Shown here in pieces: positions 22,551-29,876 of a DNA stretch of 43,444 bases (position 1 is the stretch's first letter; the number at the start of each line of letters is the position of its first letter). The position numbers and the translations under genes were made by a program. Source of the DNA: DASYYE01 sp035946955 (GTDB lineage: Bacteria > Actinomycetota > Actinomycetes > Streptosporangiales > Streptosporangiaceae); assembly GCA_035946955.1 (NCBI GenBank), contig DASYYE010000154.1:1-43444 (forward strand). The letters are read 5' to 3'. The notes beneath the pieces were generated by a model. It saw only the letters and a list, made by a program, of their open reading frames with translations, did no database searches and was not told the DNA's origin.

Positions 22551-24193
22551 CGTCGCAGGACTCCGCTGGCACGGGCGTGACGACGGCCGAGGGGCCGCCT
22601 GGCGGCGCCGGCGTCCCCGTGGCCGTGGCACAGCGAAGTGGCGCACAACGGCTGGGCATTGCAGGGTGGGCACGCTGGGGATGGCACCAGCTCACCTCCA
22701 TGCGGACCGCGCTGGTGCTGCTCTTCCTGCTGGCACTGGCGAGCGTGCCAGGGTCGGTCCTGCCGCAGGAGGGCATCGACCCGCAGGCGGTACAGCAGTA
22801 CTACACGGCGCATCCCGCGCTCGCGCCCTGGCTGGCCAGGTTCTCGCTGTTCGATGTCTTCGGGGCGCCCTGGTTCGCCGCTGTGTACCTGCTGCTGTTC
22901 GCGTCACTGGCGGGGTGTGTCATCCCGCGGGCGTACCGCATGGCCCGCTCGGCGGGTCAGCCGCCTCCCCGGGCCCCGCGCAACCTGGTGCGCCTGCCCT
23001 TGTCAGCGAGCCGGGGTTCCACCCTGCCACCCGAGCAGGCCCTGGCCGCGGCCGCGACCGTGCTGGCTGGCAAGCGGTTCCGGGTGCGCACAGGCGACGG
23101 CTGGGTCTCAGCGGAAAAGGGGTACCTGCGCGAGGTGGGCAACCTGCTCTTCCACCTGGCCCTGCTGGGCGTGCTGGTGTCTGTCGGGCTCGGCGGCCTG
23201 TTCGGCTACAAGGCGGACCGGTTGCTGGTGGATGGCCAGGGGTTCGCCAACACCGTCACCTCGCTCGACGTGTTCCATCCCGGAAGGCTGGTCTCCGCGT
23301 CTGACCTGCAGCCGTTCAGCATGACCCTGGACAGGTTCGACGCCAGCTACGTCACCTCAGGAATCGAGCGCGGGCAGCCTGCGTCGTTCCACGCGTTCAT
23401 CCGCTACAGCGCCGCGCCAGGATCACCGACCCGGCCATATGACCTGCGGGTGAACCACCCGCTCTCGGTCGACGGCGTGAAGGTGTTCCTGATCGGCCAC
23501 GGGTACGCCCCGGTGTTCCGGGTCACCGACGGGACCGGCCGGGTGGTGTTCGACGGCCCGGTGCCCTTCATCCCCGTCGACCCGGGCGGGATGACCTCCG
23601 AAGGCGTGGTCAAGGTGCCCGACGCCCGGCCGCGGCAGCTCGGTTTCGCCGGGGTCTTCCTCCCCACTGCGGTGGACATCGGCGGCAAGCTCTCTTCCGC
23701 CTTCCCCGCGGCCTACGCTCCCGCGGTCAGCCTGGTCTCCTACGCCGGGAACCTGGGCATGAACAGCGGCCCGCCACAGTCGGTGTACCAACTGGACACG
23801 GCCGGGCTGCACAAGCTGCCAGTGCATCCGGCGCCGCTGGCTCCCGGGCGCTCGCTCAAGCTCCCCGGTTCCCTGGGGACGCTGACGTTCACCGGGTACC
23901 GCCAGTGGGTCAGCCTGGCCATCACGTATGACCCCGGGCAGGTTCCCGCGCTGCTCGCGGCCATCGCGGCACTCGCCGGCCTGGTCCTGTCCTTCATCAT
24001 CCGCAGGCGGCGGGTGTTCGTGCGTGCCCACGCCGCCGAGGGCGGGGGAACCCTCGTCGAGGTCGGCGGCCTGGCCAGGACAGAGGCGGCGGATGGGTTC
24101 GAGACGGAGTTCGCGGGCCTAGTGGCGGACCTGGCCGCCGCTGTCCAGGATGGGCCACAGGGCCCGCGTCCGGTCACCACAGGGAGGGAGTGA
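22547..24193 (+). CDS. resB: Cytochrome c biogenesis protein ResB
   Basis: A 548-residue System II cytochrome c maturation protein, half of the ResB/CcsB heme-export and ligation complex. Hydrophobic helices are seen at TALVLLFLLALASVPGSV, WFAAVYLLLFASLAGCV, LLFHLALLGVLVSVGLGGLF and, after the large external domain, LLAAIAALAGLVLSFII followed by RRRRVF. The external domain has KGYLREVGN before helix 3, PFSMTLDRFDASY and LRVNHPLSVDGVKVFLIGHGYAP, as in ResB. Conserved His residues in the helix-3 and external segments are likely heme contacts. The first 45 residues are variable and cytoplasmic. It begins four bases inside tlpA and is followed by ccsB after four bases. Confidence 0.95.
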   Translation: MTSQDSAGTGVTTAEGPPGGAGVPVAVAQRSGAQRLGIAGWARWGWHQLTSMRTALVLLFLLALASVPGSVLPQEGIDPQAVQQYYTAHPALAPWLARFSLFDVFGAPWFAAVYLLLFASLAGCVIPRAYRMARSAGQPPPRAPRNLVRLPLSASRGSTLPPEQALAAAATVLAGKRFRVRTGDGWVSAEKGYLREVGNLLFHLALLGVLVSVGLGGLFGYKADRLLVDGQGFANTVTSLDVFHPGRLVSASDLQPFSMTLDRFDASYVTSGIERGQPASFHAFIRYSAAPGSPTRPYDLRVNHPLSVDGVKVFLIGHGYAPVFRVTDGTGRVVFDGPVPFIPVDPGGMTSEGVVKVPDARPRQLGFAGVFLPTAVDIGGKLSSAFPAAYAPAVSLVSYAGNLGMNSGPPQSVYQLDTAGLHKLPVHPAPLAPGRSLKLPGSLGTLTFTGYRQWVSLAITYDPGQVPALLAAIAALAGLVLSFIIRRRRVFVRAHAAEGGGTLVEVGGLARTEAADGFETEFAGLVADLAAAVQDGPQGPRPVTTGRE

Positions 24194-24197
24194 GGCT

Positions 24198-25325
24198 GTG
24201 CCTGTCAACAGTGGGCTGGCCCACCTCAGCAACGTTTGTCTGCTGAGCACCGTCGTGCTCTACGCTCTGGCCATGCTGGCCTACGCGGGCGACTTCGCAT
24301 TCGGGAAGCGGACCCCGCAGGGTGCGGCGGCAGAGCCGGCCACGGCCGAGTCAGCAACCGCCGGGCAAGCAGCCGTGCCGAGCGCGGTGCCGGTGGGCGC
24401 GGTGGTAGCGGGCGCAGTGGTGGCGGGCGCAGGCGCCGGCGTCCCTGCGGAGGCCCCAGCCACCCCTGCCGGACCCCCACGCGAGGGACTGGCTGGCACG
24501 TCAGGGGCCGTGGCGGCTGCCGGTGTATCCCCGGACGGGCCTGGCCCTCAGACACGCCGCGCCGGGCACTGGGTCCGGGCGGCGCTGGCACTGACCATGG
24601 TGGGACTCGCCGCCCATGTCACCGGTGTGCTCAGCCGGGGGCTCGCGGAGCACCGCGTCCCCTGGGGCAACATGGACGAGTTCATCACCGCGATCACGTG
24701 TGCCGCGGTCATCGCCTTCCTGGTCGTCCTGGCCCGCTACCGGGTCTTCTCGCTCGGCCTGTTCGTCATGACACCGGTGGTCGTCTGCCTGGGGCTGGCC
24801 GTCACCATCCTGTACACCGCCGCGGGGCCGGTGGTCCCGGCGCTGCAGTCCTACTGGATCGCAATCCATGTGACCGCCATGACGATCGCCATCGGGTCAT
24901 TCATCGTGGCCACGGTCATGACCGTGCTGTACCTGGCAGCCGACCGCCACGCCAGGCGGTCCGGCGATTCGACGGCCAGCAGGTGGGGGACGATCCTGGC
25001 GTTCCTGCCCTCGCGTGAGACGCTGGACCGGCTCTCCTACCGCACGGTCGTGTTCGCCTTCCCGGTCTGGACCTTTGGCATCATCGCCGGCGCGATCTGG
25101 GCTGACCAGGCCTGGGGCAGGTACTGGGGCTGGGACCCGAAAGAGACGTGGTCGTTCATCACCTGGGTGGTGTACGCGGGTTACCTCCACGCCAGGGCGA
25201 CTTCGGGCTGGCGCGGGCGCACCGCTGCCTACATCCAGTTGCTGGGCTTCGTCTGCCTGCTCTTCAACGTGGTCGGAGTCAACCTGTGGATCACCGGCCT
25301 GCACTCCTACGCCGGCATCGGCTAG
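24198..25325 (+). CDS. ccsB: Cytochrome c biogenesis protein CcsB (CcsA family)
   Basis: A 375-residue polytopic heme-handling protein that, with ResB, moves heme outward and joins it to CXXCH apocytochromes. I start at GTG 24198, preceded by GGGAGGGAG; the ATG at 24150 lies within resB. The tryptophan-rich WWD-type motif is complete: IWADQAWGRYWGWDPKETW, followed by SFITWVVYAGYLHAR. Candidate heme His residues lie in WIAIHVTAM and near the C-terminus (ITGLHSYAGIG). Between helix 1 and helix 2 is an Ala/Val/Pro/Gly-rich, low-complexity insertion of about 90 residues that is not part of the core. The stop shares the bases CTAG with the stop of the convergent small membrane gene. Confidence 0.95.
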   Translation: MPVNSGLAHLSNVCLLSTVVLYALAMLAYAGDFAFGKRTPQGAAAEPATAESATAGQAAVPSAVPVGAVVAGAVVAGAGAGVPAEAPATPAGPPREGLAGTSGAVAAAGVSPDGPGPQTRRAGHWVRAALALTMVGLAAHVTGVLSRGLAEHRVPWGNMDEFITAITCAAVIAFLVVLARYRVFSLGLFVMTPVVVCLGLAVTILYTAAGPVVPALQSYWIAIHVTAMTIAIGSFIVATVMTVLYLAADRHARRSGDSTASRWGTILAFLPSRETLDRLSYRTVVFAFPVWTFGIIAGAIWADQAWGRYWGWDPKETWSFITWVVYAGYLHARATSGWRGRTAAYIQLLGFVCLLFNVVGVNLWITGLHSYAGIG

Positions 25326-25624
25326 CGCTCCTGGCCCCGCTCGTCCCCGCGGATGAGCCGCTCCAAGGTGAGGATGAACTCCGGGTCGTCATCGGGCCCG
25401 GCCACCCGGGAGCCGGGCATGGTCCCGCGCCCGGTGGCTGACGCACCGTCGCTGACCTGGAGAGGCCTGGCACGCCCGGCGGGGTGCCGCCGCAGCGCGG
25501 CCTCGGCATCCGGTCTATGGCGTGACTCACGTGCCCGCCGCAGCGACCGCACGGCCAGGAGCCACGCAAAAGCAGTGGCTGGCAGCGCCACGATGAGCAG
25601 GGCGGACAACGCAGCCAGCAACAT
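25322..25624 (-). CDS. Small single-pass membrane protein, conserved hypothetical
   Basis: A 100-residue protein with one N-terminal membrane helix (MLLAALSALLIVALPATAFA then WLLAVRSL), an Arg-rich cytoplasmic segment and an acidic ending DDDPEFILTLERLIRGDERG. Similar short proteins with a DDDPEFL...IRG ending occur beside ccsB in related actinomycetes, so I accept it as real; no function is known. It converges with ccsB, and the two stop codons share the palindrome CTAG at 25322-25325. It has no clear partner and no recognisable promoter. Confidence 0.7.
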   Translation of the reverse strand: MLLAALSALLIVALPATAFAWLLAVRSLRRARESRHRPDAEAALRRHPAGRARPLQVSDGASATGRGTMPGSRVAGPDDDPEFILTLERLIRGDERGQER

Positions 25625-25671
25625 GGCGGCAGCCTAGCTCCGATGTGCCCAAGTTGGGGGGAAATAGGGCG

Positions 25672-25712
25672 AGTCTTGGCATCCTCCCCTGCTTGAGGGC
25701 GGGGGATTCCAA
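25672..25712 (-). mobile_element. Right end of an IS200/IS605-type element (omegaRNA 3' region)
   Basis: On the minus strand, just beyond the tnpB stop, the sequence runs GGAATCCCCCGCCC, TCAAGCAGGGG, AGGATGCCAAG. This is the typical IS200/IS605 right-end hairpin with its GAGGAT-CAA ending. In active elements this segment is the 3' scaffold of the omegaRNA, and the bases after it (starting ACTCGCCC) are the guide. A matching left end is not clear; GCCGG/CCGGC near 26566-26582 is a weak candidate. The element's tnpA is absent. Confidence 0.65.
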
Positions 25713-25720
25713 CCTTGTTC

Positions 25721-26509
25721 CTACGTTGCTGGGAGGAGTACAGGTTGAGGTTCGCGGTCCCCCGGCCCCAGCAACCTGGAGCCTCCCCGCGCAGTCACCG
25801 CATGCCCTGCGGCGATGTTGATGGCCGCGTTTACGTCGGCGTTCAGCGTGTGTCCGCAGGCCACGCAGTGGAACAGGGCTTGGCTCTCGCGGCTGCCCGC
25901 TGCGATGTGCCCGCACGCCGAGCACCGCTGGCTCGTGAACGCGGGGTTTACCCTCTGTACCCGGCCGGGGGCCTTGTCTTCCAGGCGGCGGGCCAGCAGG
26001 CCCCACCCGGACCGCAGGATCTCCCGGTTGAGGCCGGCCTTCTGCGCCACATTGCGGCCCGGCTGCCCGATCGAGCCCTTGGCGGAGCGGGTCATGTTCC
26101 TGATCTTGAGATTCTCGACGCGGATCACGTCGAACCGCCGGCCCACGTTGCGGCTCAGCCGGCGCACATGCCCCGGCTTGACGGCGACAATACGGAACCC
26201 CTCATCGCGGCCTGCCTTGCGCCACGACGGGCAGCGGTGTGTCCCGGCGAAGAAGTTGACCATGGCCTGGCTATGGTCGCGGATCGCCTGCTGCTGCACG
26301 ATCACGCTTCCTTCGCCCAGCCACGGGTTATCCGCCCTGGCCTCGGAAAGCTGACGGCAACGCCCGGGGAACCCAGGCATCGGCCCCCGCCCCGGCCTCC
26401 AGTGCGACTCCTGCTCAACGCACAGGTTCCACACATACCGGGCATGAGCACGGTGCCCAGACAGCGCCGCTTCCTGAACAGCCGATGGCATCAGCCGGTA
26501 CCGGGACAC
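25721..26509 (-). pseudogene. tnpB: IS200/IS605 TnpB with internal deletion (RuvC-I lost)
   Basis: A 262-residue TnpB relic, against about 380-400 for the family. The N-terminus is normal (from GTG 26509, VSRYRLMPSAVQEAALSGHR, then ARYVWNLCVEQ). The text then jumps, in frame, from AVKPGHVRRLSRNVG to RRFDVIRVENLKIRNMTRSA near 26135-26145. About 120 residues are gone, including the RuvC-I Asp segment (GxDRG). Retained are the RuvC-II Glu (VENLK), the zinc ribbon (QRCSACGHI ... HCVACGHT) and the RuvC-III Asp (NADVNAAIN). Without the first Asp it cannot cleave DNA. The open frame is otherwise intact, which leaves a small chance of a domesticated, nuclease-dead role. The long open extension beyond 26509 is antisense noise over the protease gene. 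Confidence 0.8.
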
Positions 26510-26711
26510 GCGGCCACCGTAGCGGCCAGGTACGACATTCCACCCCGCCGCGCGGGGTACCGGGGTGCCGGATTCTTCCCGGCCTGAAGACTGCGCATCC
26601 TCCAGAGATATGGGGTGATCCCGTAACTCATGACCGTCAGTGACGACAGGTGACGGTGCCAGTGGTTTCGGCGTACGCTGGCCACTTATCAGGAATCGTG
26701 GGAGGGCGGTA

Positions 26712-27857
26712 ATGCGGTTGCCGATTTTCGCCCGGCTCCGTGGACCGCAGCGGTCACGGCCGCCCCAGCGTGGCAAGTGGCCCTGGTCATTACTGGCGCG
26801 TGGCGCCACGGATCCGCCTGTCCCCGCGAGCGGAAGACACCGCAGGGACGTCCAGCCATCCGCTGGGGCCTGGGGGATCAGCGGTCCTCCCTGGCCGCCC
26901 GCGAGTGACCCCGCGTCCGTGGGTGATCCCGCGCCGCGGGGACCTGCGGCGCCCCCGAGGCCCGTGACGCCCCCGAGACCTGCGGTAGTGGCGAGTGGCA
27001 CCGCATTCGTGCGCCGCCCGGTGGGCGACGCCGCGGCCATACCGCCTTTCGCCTCTCCGGTCGCCGAGCCGCAGCAGCGGCGGCTGCGGCCCAGCCGGGC
27101 CGCCGAGCGTGGCGCGGGCCGCAGGGCGGGATCGGCCAGGGCGGCGATCCGTACGCAGTCACGCCCAGCTGGACGGGGCATGGCGGCTGAGCCGGACCGG
27201 GCACCGGCGGCGAAGACAGCCCGCCGGCCCTGGTATGAGGTGGCAAACGCGCAACGAGTCGCCGCTGGCCAGCGTGACTGCGGTCCGCTGGAGAGGATCC
27301 TGCACCGGCAGTGGGCACCTGGGACCGCCCCACCCCGGGAAGCGGCCCGTGCCATCGACCGGCTCGCCGCGCTGCCGGTCACGGTCAGCCAGCGACTCGC
27401 TGACGGGCTGGAAGCCATCTTCGTCGGGGTCGGCGGCGTGCCAGACCTCGACCATATGGGCCGGCTCCGCGGGGTTCCCCTGCCCACGGGCCGCGCGACC
27501 TGGGACGCCTGCGCAGGGGCCTACGGCGAACGGAAGATCATCATTGGCACGAGGCCGTCGTCAGCGCCGGACGTGGTGTGCCACGAAGTCGGACATGCCC
27601 TCGATGACCTGGATGGCTCGGGAGCGTTGTGGCAGTCTGACTCCGATGAGTTCCGTGGGCTCTATGTCCGGTGCCTGCCACGCTTGGTCAGTGACTTCCA
27701 CAAGCAGACAGGTTCGCTCGGGCGGCGCGAGTTCTTCGCGGACTCATTCGCCGCCATCGCGTCGGGCCAGCGGCCAGCACTAGTGGACATGCTGGGAGGT
27801 GACATCAGGACCGCGCTGGACGTGATGCTCTACTTCAACGTGCGCTACGGGATCTGA
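26712..27857 (+). CDS. Putative ATLF-like (anthrax lethal factor type) zinc metalloprotease
   Basis: A 381-residue protein in two parts. The first 170 residues are Pro/Arg/Ala-rich and low in complexity. The C-terminal 200 form a compact domain with VVCHEVGHALDDL (HExxH, residues about 291-295) and RREFFADSFAAIASG. The Glu of REFFAD is 49 residues after the first zinc His, the same spacing as between His686 and Glu735 of anthrax lethal factor, and the E-F-F-A-[DE]-[SA]-F context also fits that peptidase clan. I start at ATG 26712 (GGGAGGGCGG ribosome site), not at 26640. No signal peptide is seen, so it acts inside the cell or leaves by another route. A 91-residue acidic ORF begins at the base after its stop. 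Confidence 0.7.
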   Translation: MRLPIFARLRGPQRSRPPQRGKWPWSLLARGATDPPVPASGRHRRDVQPSAGAWGISGPPWPPASDPASVGDPAPRGPAAPPRPVTPPRPAVVASGTAFVRRPVGDAAAIPPFASPVAEPQQRRLRPSRAAERGAGRRAGSARAAIRTQSRPAGRGMAAEPDRAPAAKTARRPWYEVANAQRVAAGQRDCGPLERILHRQWAPGTAPPREAARAIDRLAALPVTVSQRLADGLEAIFVGVGGVPDLDHMGRLRGVPLPTGRATWDACAGAYGERKIIIGTRPSSAPDVVCHEVGHALDDLDGSGALWQSDSDEFRGLYVRCLPRLVSDFHKQTGSLGRREFFADSFAAIASGQRPALVDMLGGDIRTALDVMLYFNVRYGI

Positions 27858-28133
27858 GTGACCACCATGTTCGTCATCAAGCTGCCCAACGGGAACCTCA
27901 TGGCCCCTGAGTCCGCCACGGACCACGGGGATGAGGTGCTCGGTGATGCCTACGTGGAAGTCAGCCCGCAAGACCCCGACTACGCGCGGCTCTCCCAGCA
28001 GGCCATCTCGGAAGAGGAGATGCAAGCCCACCGGCAGCGCTGGCGGGACGGCGACGAGGCATTGCGGCTGGAGTTCGAGCGCTACCGCGCGAGCGTGCTG
28101 GGGACCGGCCAGGGGGGAGAAGCTGGGCACTGA
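27858..28133 (+). CDS. Small acidic protein coupled to the metalloprotease
   Basis: A 91-residue hypothetical protein. It opens MTTMFVIKLPNGNLMAPE and then is rich in Asp/Glu and Gln (EVSPQDPDYARLSQQAI, EEEMQAHRQRWRDGDEALR, EFERYRASV), likely mainly helical in its second half. GTG 27858 directly follows the protease stop; ATG 27867 is an alternative start. No family is recognised. The immediate adjacency and opposite charge to the Arg-rich protease suggest a partner, inhibitor or immunity protein, or simply a co-expressed gene; this is inference. It ends 30 bp before the convergent BldC gene. Confidence 0.6.
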   Translation: MTTMFVIKLPNGNLMAPESATDHGDEVLGDAYVEVSPQDPDYARLSQQAISEEEMQAHRQRWRDGDEALRLEFERYRASVLGTGQGGEAGH

Positions 28134-28163
28134 GAGGACGTTAGGATGGTCCCGCTGCGCGCC

Positions 28164-28379
28164 TCAGTCTCTCGGCAGTGCGGCAGACGTGTGTGCTGCT
28201 TCTGCCTCCCCACGGAGCAGTGCCCGGACCTCGGACTCGCGGAACCTGCGGTGGCCGCCAGGCGTCCTGATGCTGCCGATGCGGCCGGACGCCGCCCACC
28301 GGGTGACAGTCTTCGGGTCCACCCGGAACAGGGCTGCCACCTCCCCGGGAGTGAGAAGGCGCTCACTGTTCCCGTCCAC
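28164..28379 (-). CDS. bldC: Developmental regulator BldC
   Basis: A 71-residue MerR-like DNA-binding protein: LLTPGEVAALFRVDPKTVT (HTH), then RWAASGRIGSIRTPGGHRRF (wing with the family's GGHRR) and RESEVRALLRG. This is the BldC signature. In Streptomyces BldC binds direct repeats cooperatively as head-to-tail filaments and holds back sporulation genes. Start is GTG 28379, with GGAAGGGGAAGT upstream. Codons and length fit the orthologue closely, and the tail (EAEAAHTSAALPRD) is variable as usual. It is divergent from a threonine dehydratase across an A/T-rich promoter region. Confidence 0.95.
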   Translation of the reverse strand: MDGNSERLLTPGEVAALFRVDPKTVTRWAASGRIGSIRTPGGHRRFRESEVRALLRGEAEAAHTSAALPRD

Positions 28380-28526
28380 ACTTCCCCTTCCTAGTCACGT
28401 TGTGGAGTGTATCTATAGTCTTGCGAAAAACACCCGTTTGATTCCCTGATTTCCGGAAAGTTGAGAGCGCCGGACTGATCCCGTCTCGGGCGGACTCGGC
28501 GCGAGAGCCTTGGGGGTGCTGAGACC
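28380..28526. promoter_or_regulatory. Divergent promoter region of bldC and threonine dehydratase
   Basis: The stretch 28400-28455 is much richer in A/T than its surroundings. On the minus strand TATAGA (28412-28417) is a good -10 for bldC, giving a leader of about 27 nt; no clear -35 is seen. On the plus strand TTGCGA (28421-28426) could be a -35 for the dehydratase. Confidence 0.4.
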
Positions 28527-29540
28527 GTGGCCCTGGTGACCGCGGATGAGATCAAGGCTGCCGCCGCGCGGCTGCAGGGCGTGACTGTGGATACCCCGCT
28601 GCTGCCGCTGCCGCTGACCCGGCCACGCCTCCTGCTGAAGCCGGAGTCGTTGCAGCCCACTGGCTCCTTCAAGCTGCGCGGCGCGTACGCCGCCATCACC
28701 GCCCTGCCGCGCCCGGTCCGCGCCCGGGGGGTGGTGGCCCACTCCAGTGGCAACCACGCTTACGCGCTCGCCCATGCGGCGTCGCTGCTGGGGATCCCGG
28801 CTGCGGTGGTCGTCCCGCGCAACGCGCCCGAGGTGAAGGTCATCCCGGCCCGGCGACTCGGCGCACAGGTCGTGGCCTGTGAGCCGACGCTGGCCGCCCG
28901 GGTGGCGGCAACCCAGGAGCTGGCCAGTCACTACGGGTACACGGTTATCCCCCCGTTCGACCACCCCGCCGTGATCGCCGGGCAGGGCACGGTGGGCCTG
29001 GAGATCGCCACGGCGTTCCCAGCGGCCGACCTGGTGCTGGTGCCGGTGGGTGGCGGCGGCCTGATATCGGGCGTGGCAACGGCCATCAGCGCCTTGTGCC
29101 CGCAGGCCACGGTGATCGGGGTAGAGCCCGAACTCGCCGCGGACGCGTGTGACTCGCTGGCCCAGGGGGTGCCGGTGCAGTGGCCGAGTGAGCTCACCAG
29201 CCGGACGCTCGCCGACGCACTGCGGGTGGAACAGGTCGGCGAACTGCCCTTGCAGCACATGCGAAAGTACGTGGCGGGGATCGTGACCGTGACCGAGGGC
29301 GAGATCTGCGAGGCCGTGCGCCAGGTCGCATACCAGGCGAGGCTGATCGCCGAGCCCGGCGGTGCGGTCGCCGTGGCCGCATGGCTGTTTCACCGCGCGG
29401 AACTGCCGGCCGCCAAGGCCCCGGTGGCGGTGCTGTCCGGTGGGAACATCGATCCGGTGCTCCTCGCAGGCATCATGGGCGCCCCCACGCCCGCCGAAGC
29501 AGGCCCGGGCGCGCCACCGAGCCGCTGGATGGGGCACTAA
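28527..29540 (+). CDS. PLP-dependent threonine/serine dehydratase
   Basis: A 337-residue fold-type II PLP enzyme that deaminates threonine (to 2-oxobutanoate) and probably serine. The PLP lysine lies in PTGSFKLRGAYAA (about residue 48), VVAHSSGNHAYALA is the substrate loop, VLVPVGGGGLISGVATA holds the phosphate-binding glycines, and VAVLSGGNIDP is the C-terminal family motif. There is no ACT regulatory domain, so it is of the short, catabolic type rather than full-length biosynthetic IlvA. The start is GTG 28527 with a GGGGGTG ribosome site. It lies divergent from bldC and just upstream of the DUF4229 gene, whose -10 hexamer overlaps its stop codon. Confidence 0.92.
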   Translation: MALVTADEIKAAAARLQGVTVDTPLLPLPLTRPRLLLKPESLQPTGSFKLRGAYAAITALPRPVRARGVVAHSSGNHAYALAHAASLLGIPAAVVVPRNAPEVKVIPARRLGAQVVACEPTLAARVAATQELASHYGYTVIPPFDHPAVIAGQGTVGLEIATAFPAADLVLVPVGGGGLISGVATAISALCPQATVIGVEPELAADACDSLAQGVPVQWPSELTSRTLADALRVEQVGELPLQHMRKYVAGIVTVTEGEICEAVRQVAYQARLIAEPGGAVAVAAWLFHRAELPAAKAPVAVLSGGNIDPVLLAGIMGAPTPAEAGPGAPPSRWMGH

Positions 29541-29543
29541 GCT
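29538..29543 (+). promoter_or_regulatory. -10-like hexamer TAAGCT of the DUF4229 gene
   Basis: TAAGCT overlaps the stop codon TAA of the dehydratase and ends nine bases before the ATG at 29553. A near-leaderless transcript is suggested; no Shine-Dalgarno is present. Confidence 0.4.
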
Positions 29544-29552
29544 GGGCCCGTT

Positions 29553-29795
29553 ATGCGCGCCACCATTGCTTACACCACCGCCCGCATCCTGCTGTTCGTC
29601 GCAGCGGTGGGCCTGCTGTACCTGGTCCACGTCAGGGGAGTGCTCCTGCTTGGTCTCGCGCTGGTTATCAGTGGCCTGGCCAGCTATGTCCTGCTGTCAC
29701 GGCAGCGTGATGCCATGTCCTCTTCGATCACGAGCCGGTTCCACGGGTTCCGTGACCGGATCAACGCGGGCGCCCGCGCCGAAGACGACGACTAG
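29553..29795 (+). CDS. DUF4229 small membrane protein
   Basis: An 80-residue actinobacterial membrane protein with two helices (ARILLFVAAVGLLYLVHV and VLLLGLALVISGLASYVLL) followed by the DUF4229 signature SRQRDAMSSSITSRF and an acidic end GARAEDDD. Both termini are likely cytoplasmic. The role is unknown; homologues often lie near menaquinone or respiratory genes, but nothing here confirms that link. A 28-bp tandem duplication begins at its last codons, so the stop codon is repeated downstream. Confidence 0.85.
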   Translation: MRATIAYTTARILLFVAAVGLLYLVHVRGVLLLGLALVISGLASYVLLSRQRDAMSSSITSRFHGFRDRINAGARAEDDD

Positions 29796-29843
29796 CGCGC
29801 CCCTCAGCCGGGGTTGACGACTAGCGCACCCCCTAGCCGGGTT
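29787..29843. repeat. Tandem 28/29-bp duplication over the DUF4229 stop codon
   Basis: 29787-29815 and 29816-29843 are adjacent near-copies, each starting GACGACTAGCGC, then CCCC, then AGCCGGG, ending GTT. The second copy has one deletion and two substitutions. It looks like a slipped-strand duplication of the gene's last codons. Confidence 0.8.
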
Positions 29844-29876
29844 CTGGCGGAGGGGTAACTCCAGCGGCCCGGATTG

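Noticed and set aside
26510..27487. N-terminal extension of the TnpB frame to 588 residues
   Set aside because: The extension is antisense to the metalloprotease and shows no homology; TnpB proteins start at the SRYRL segment, which has a GTG at 26509.
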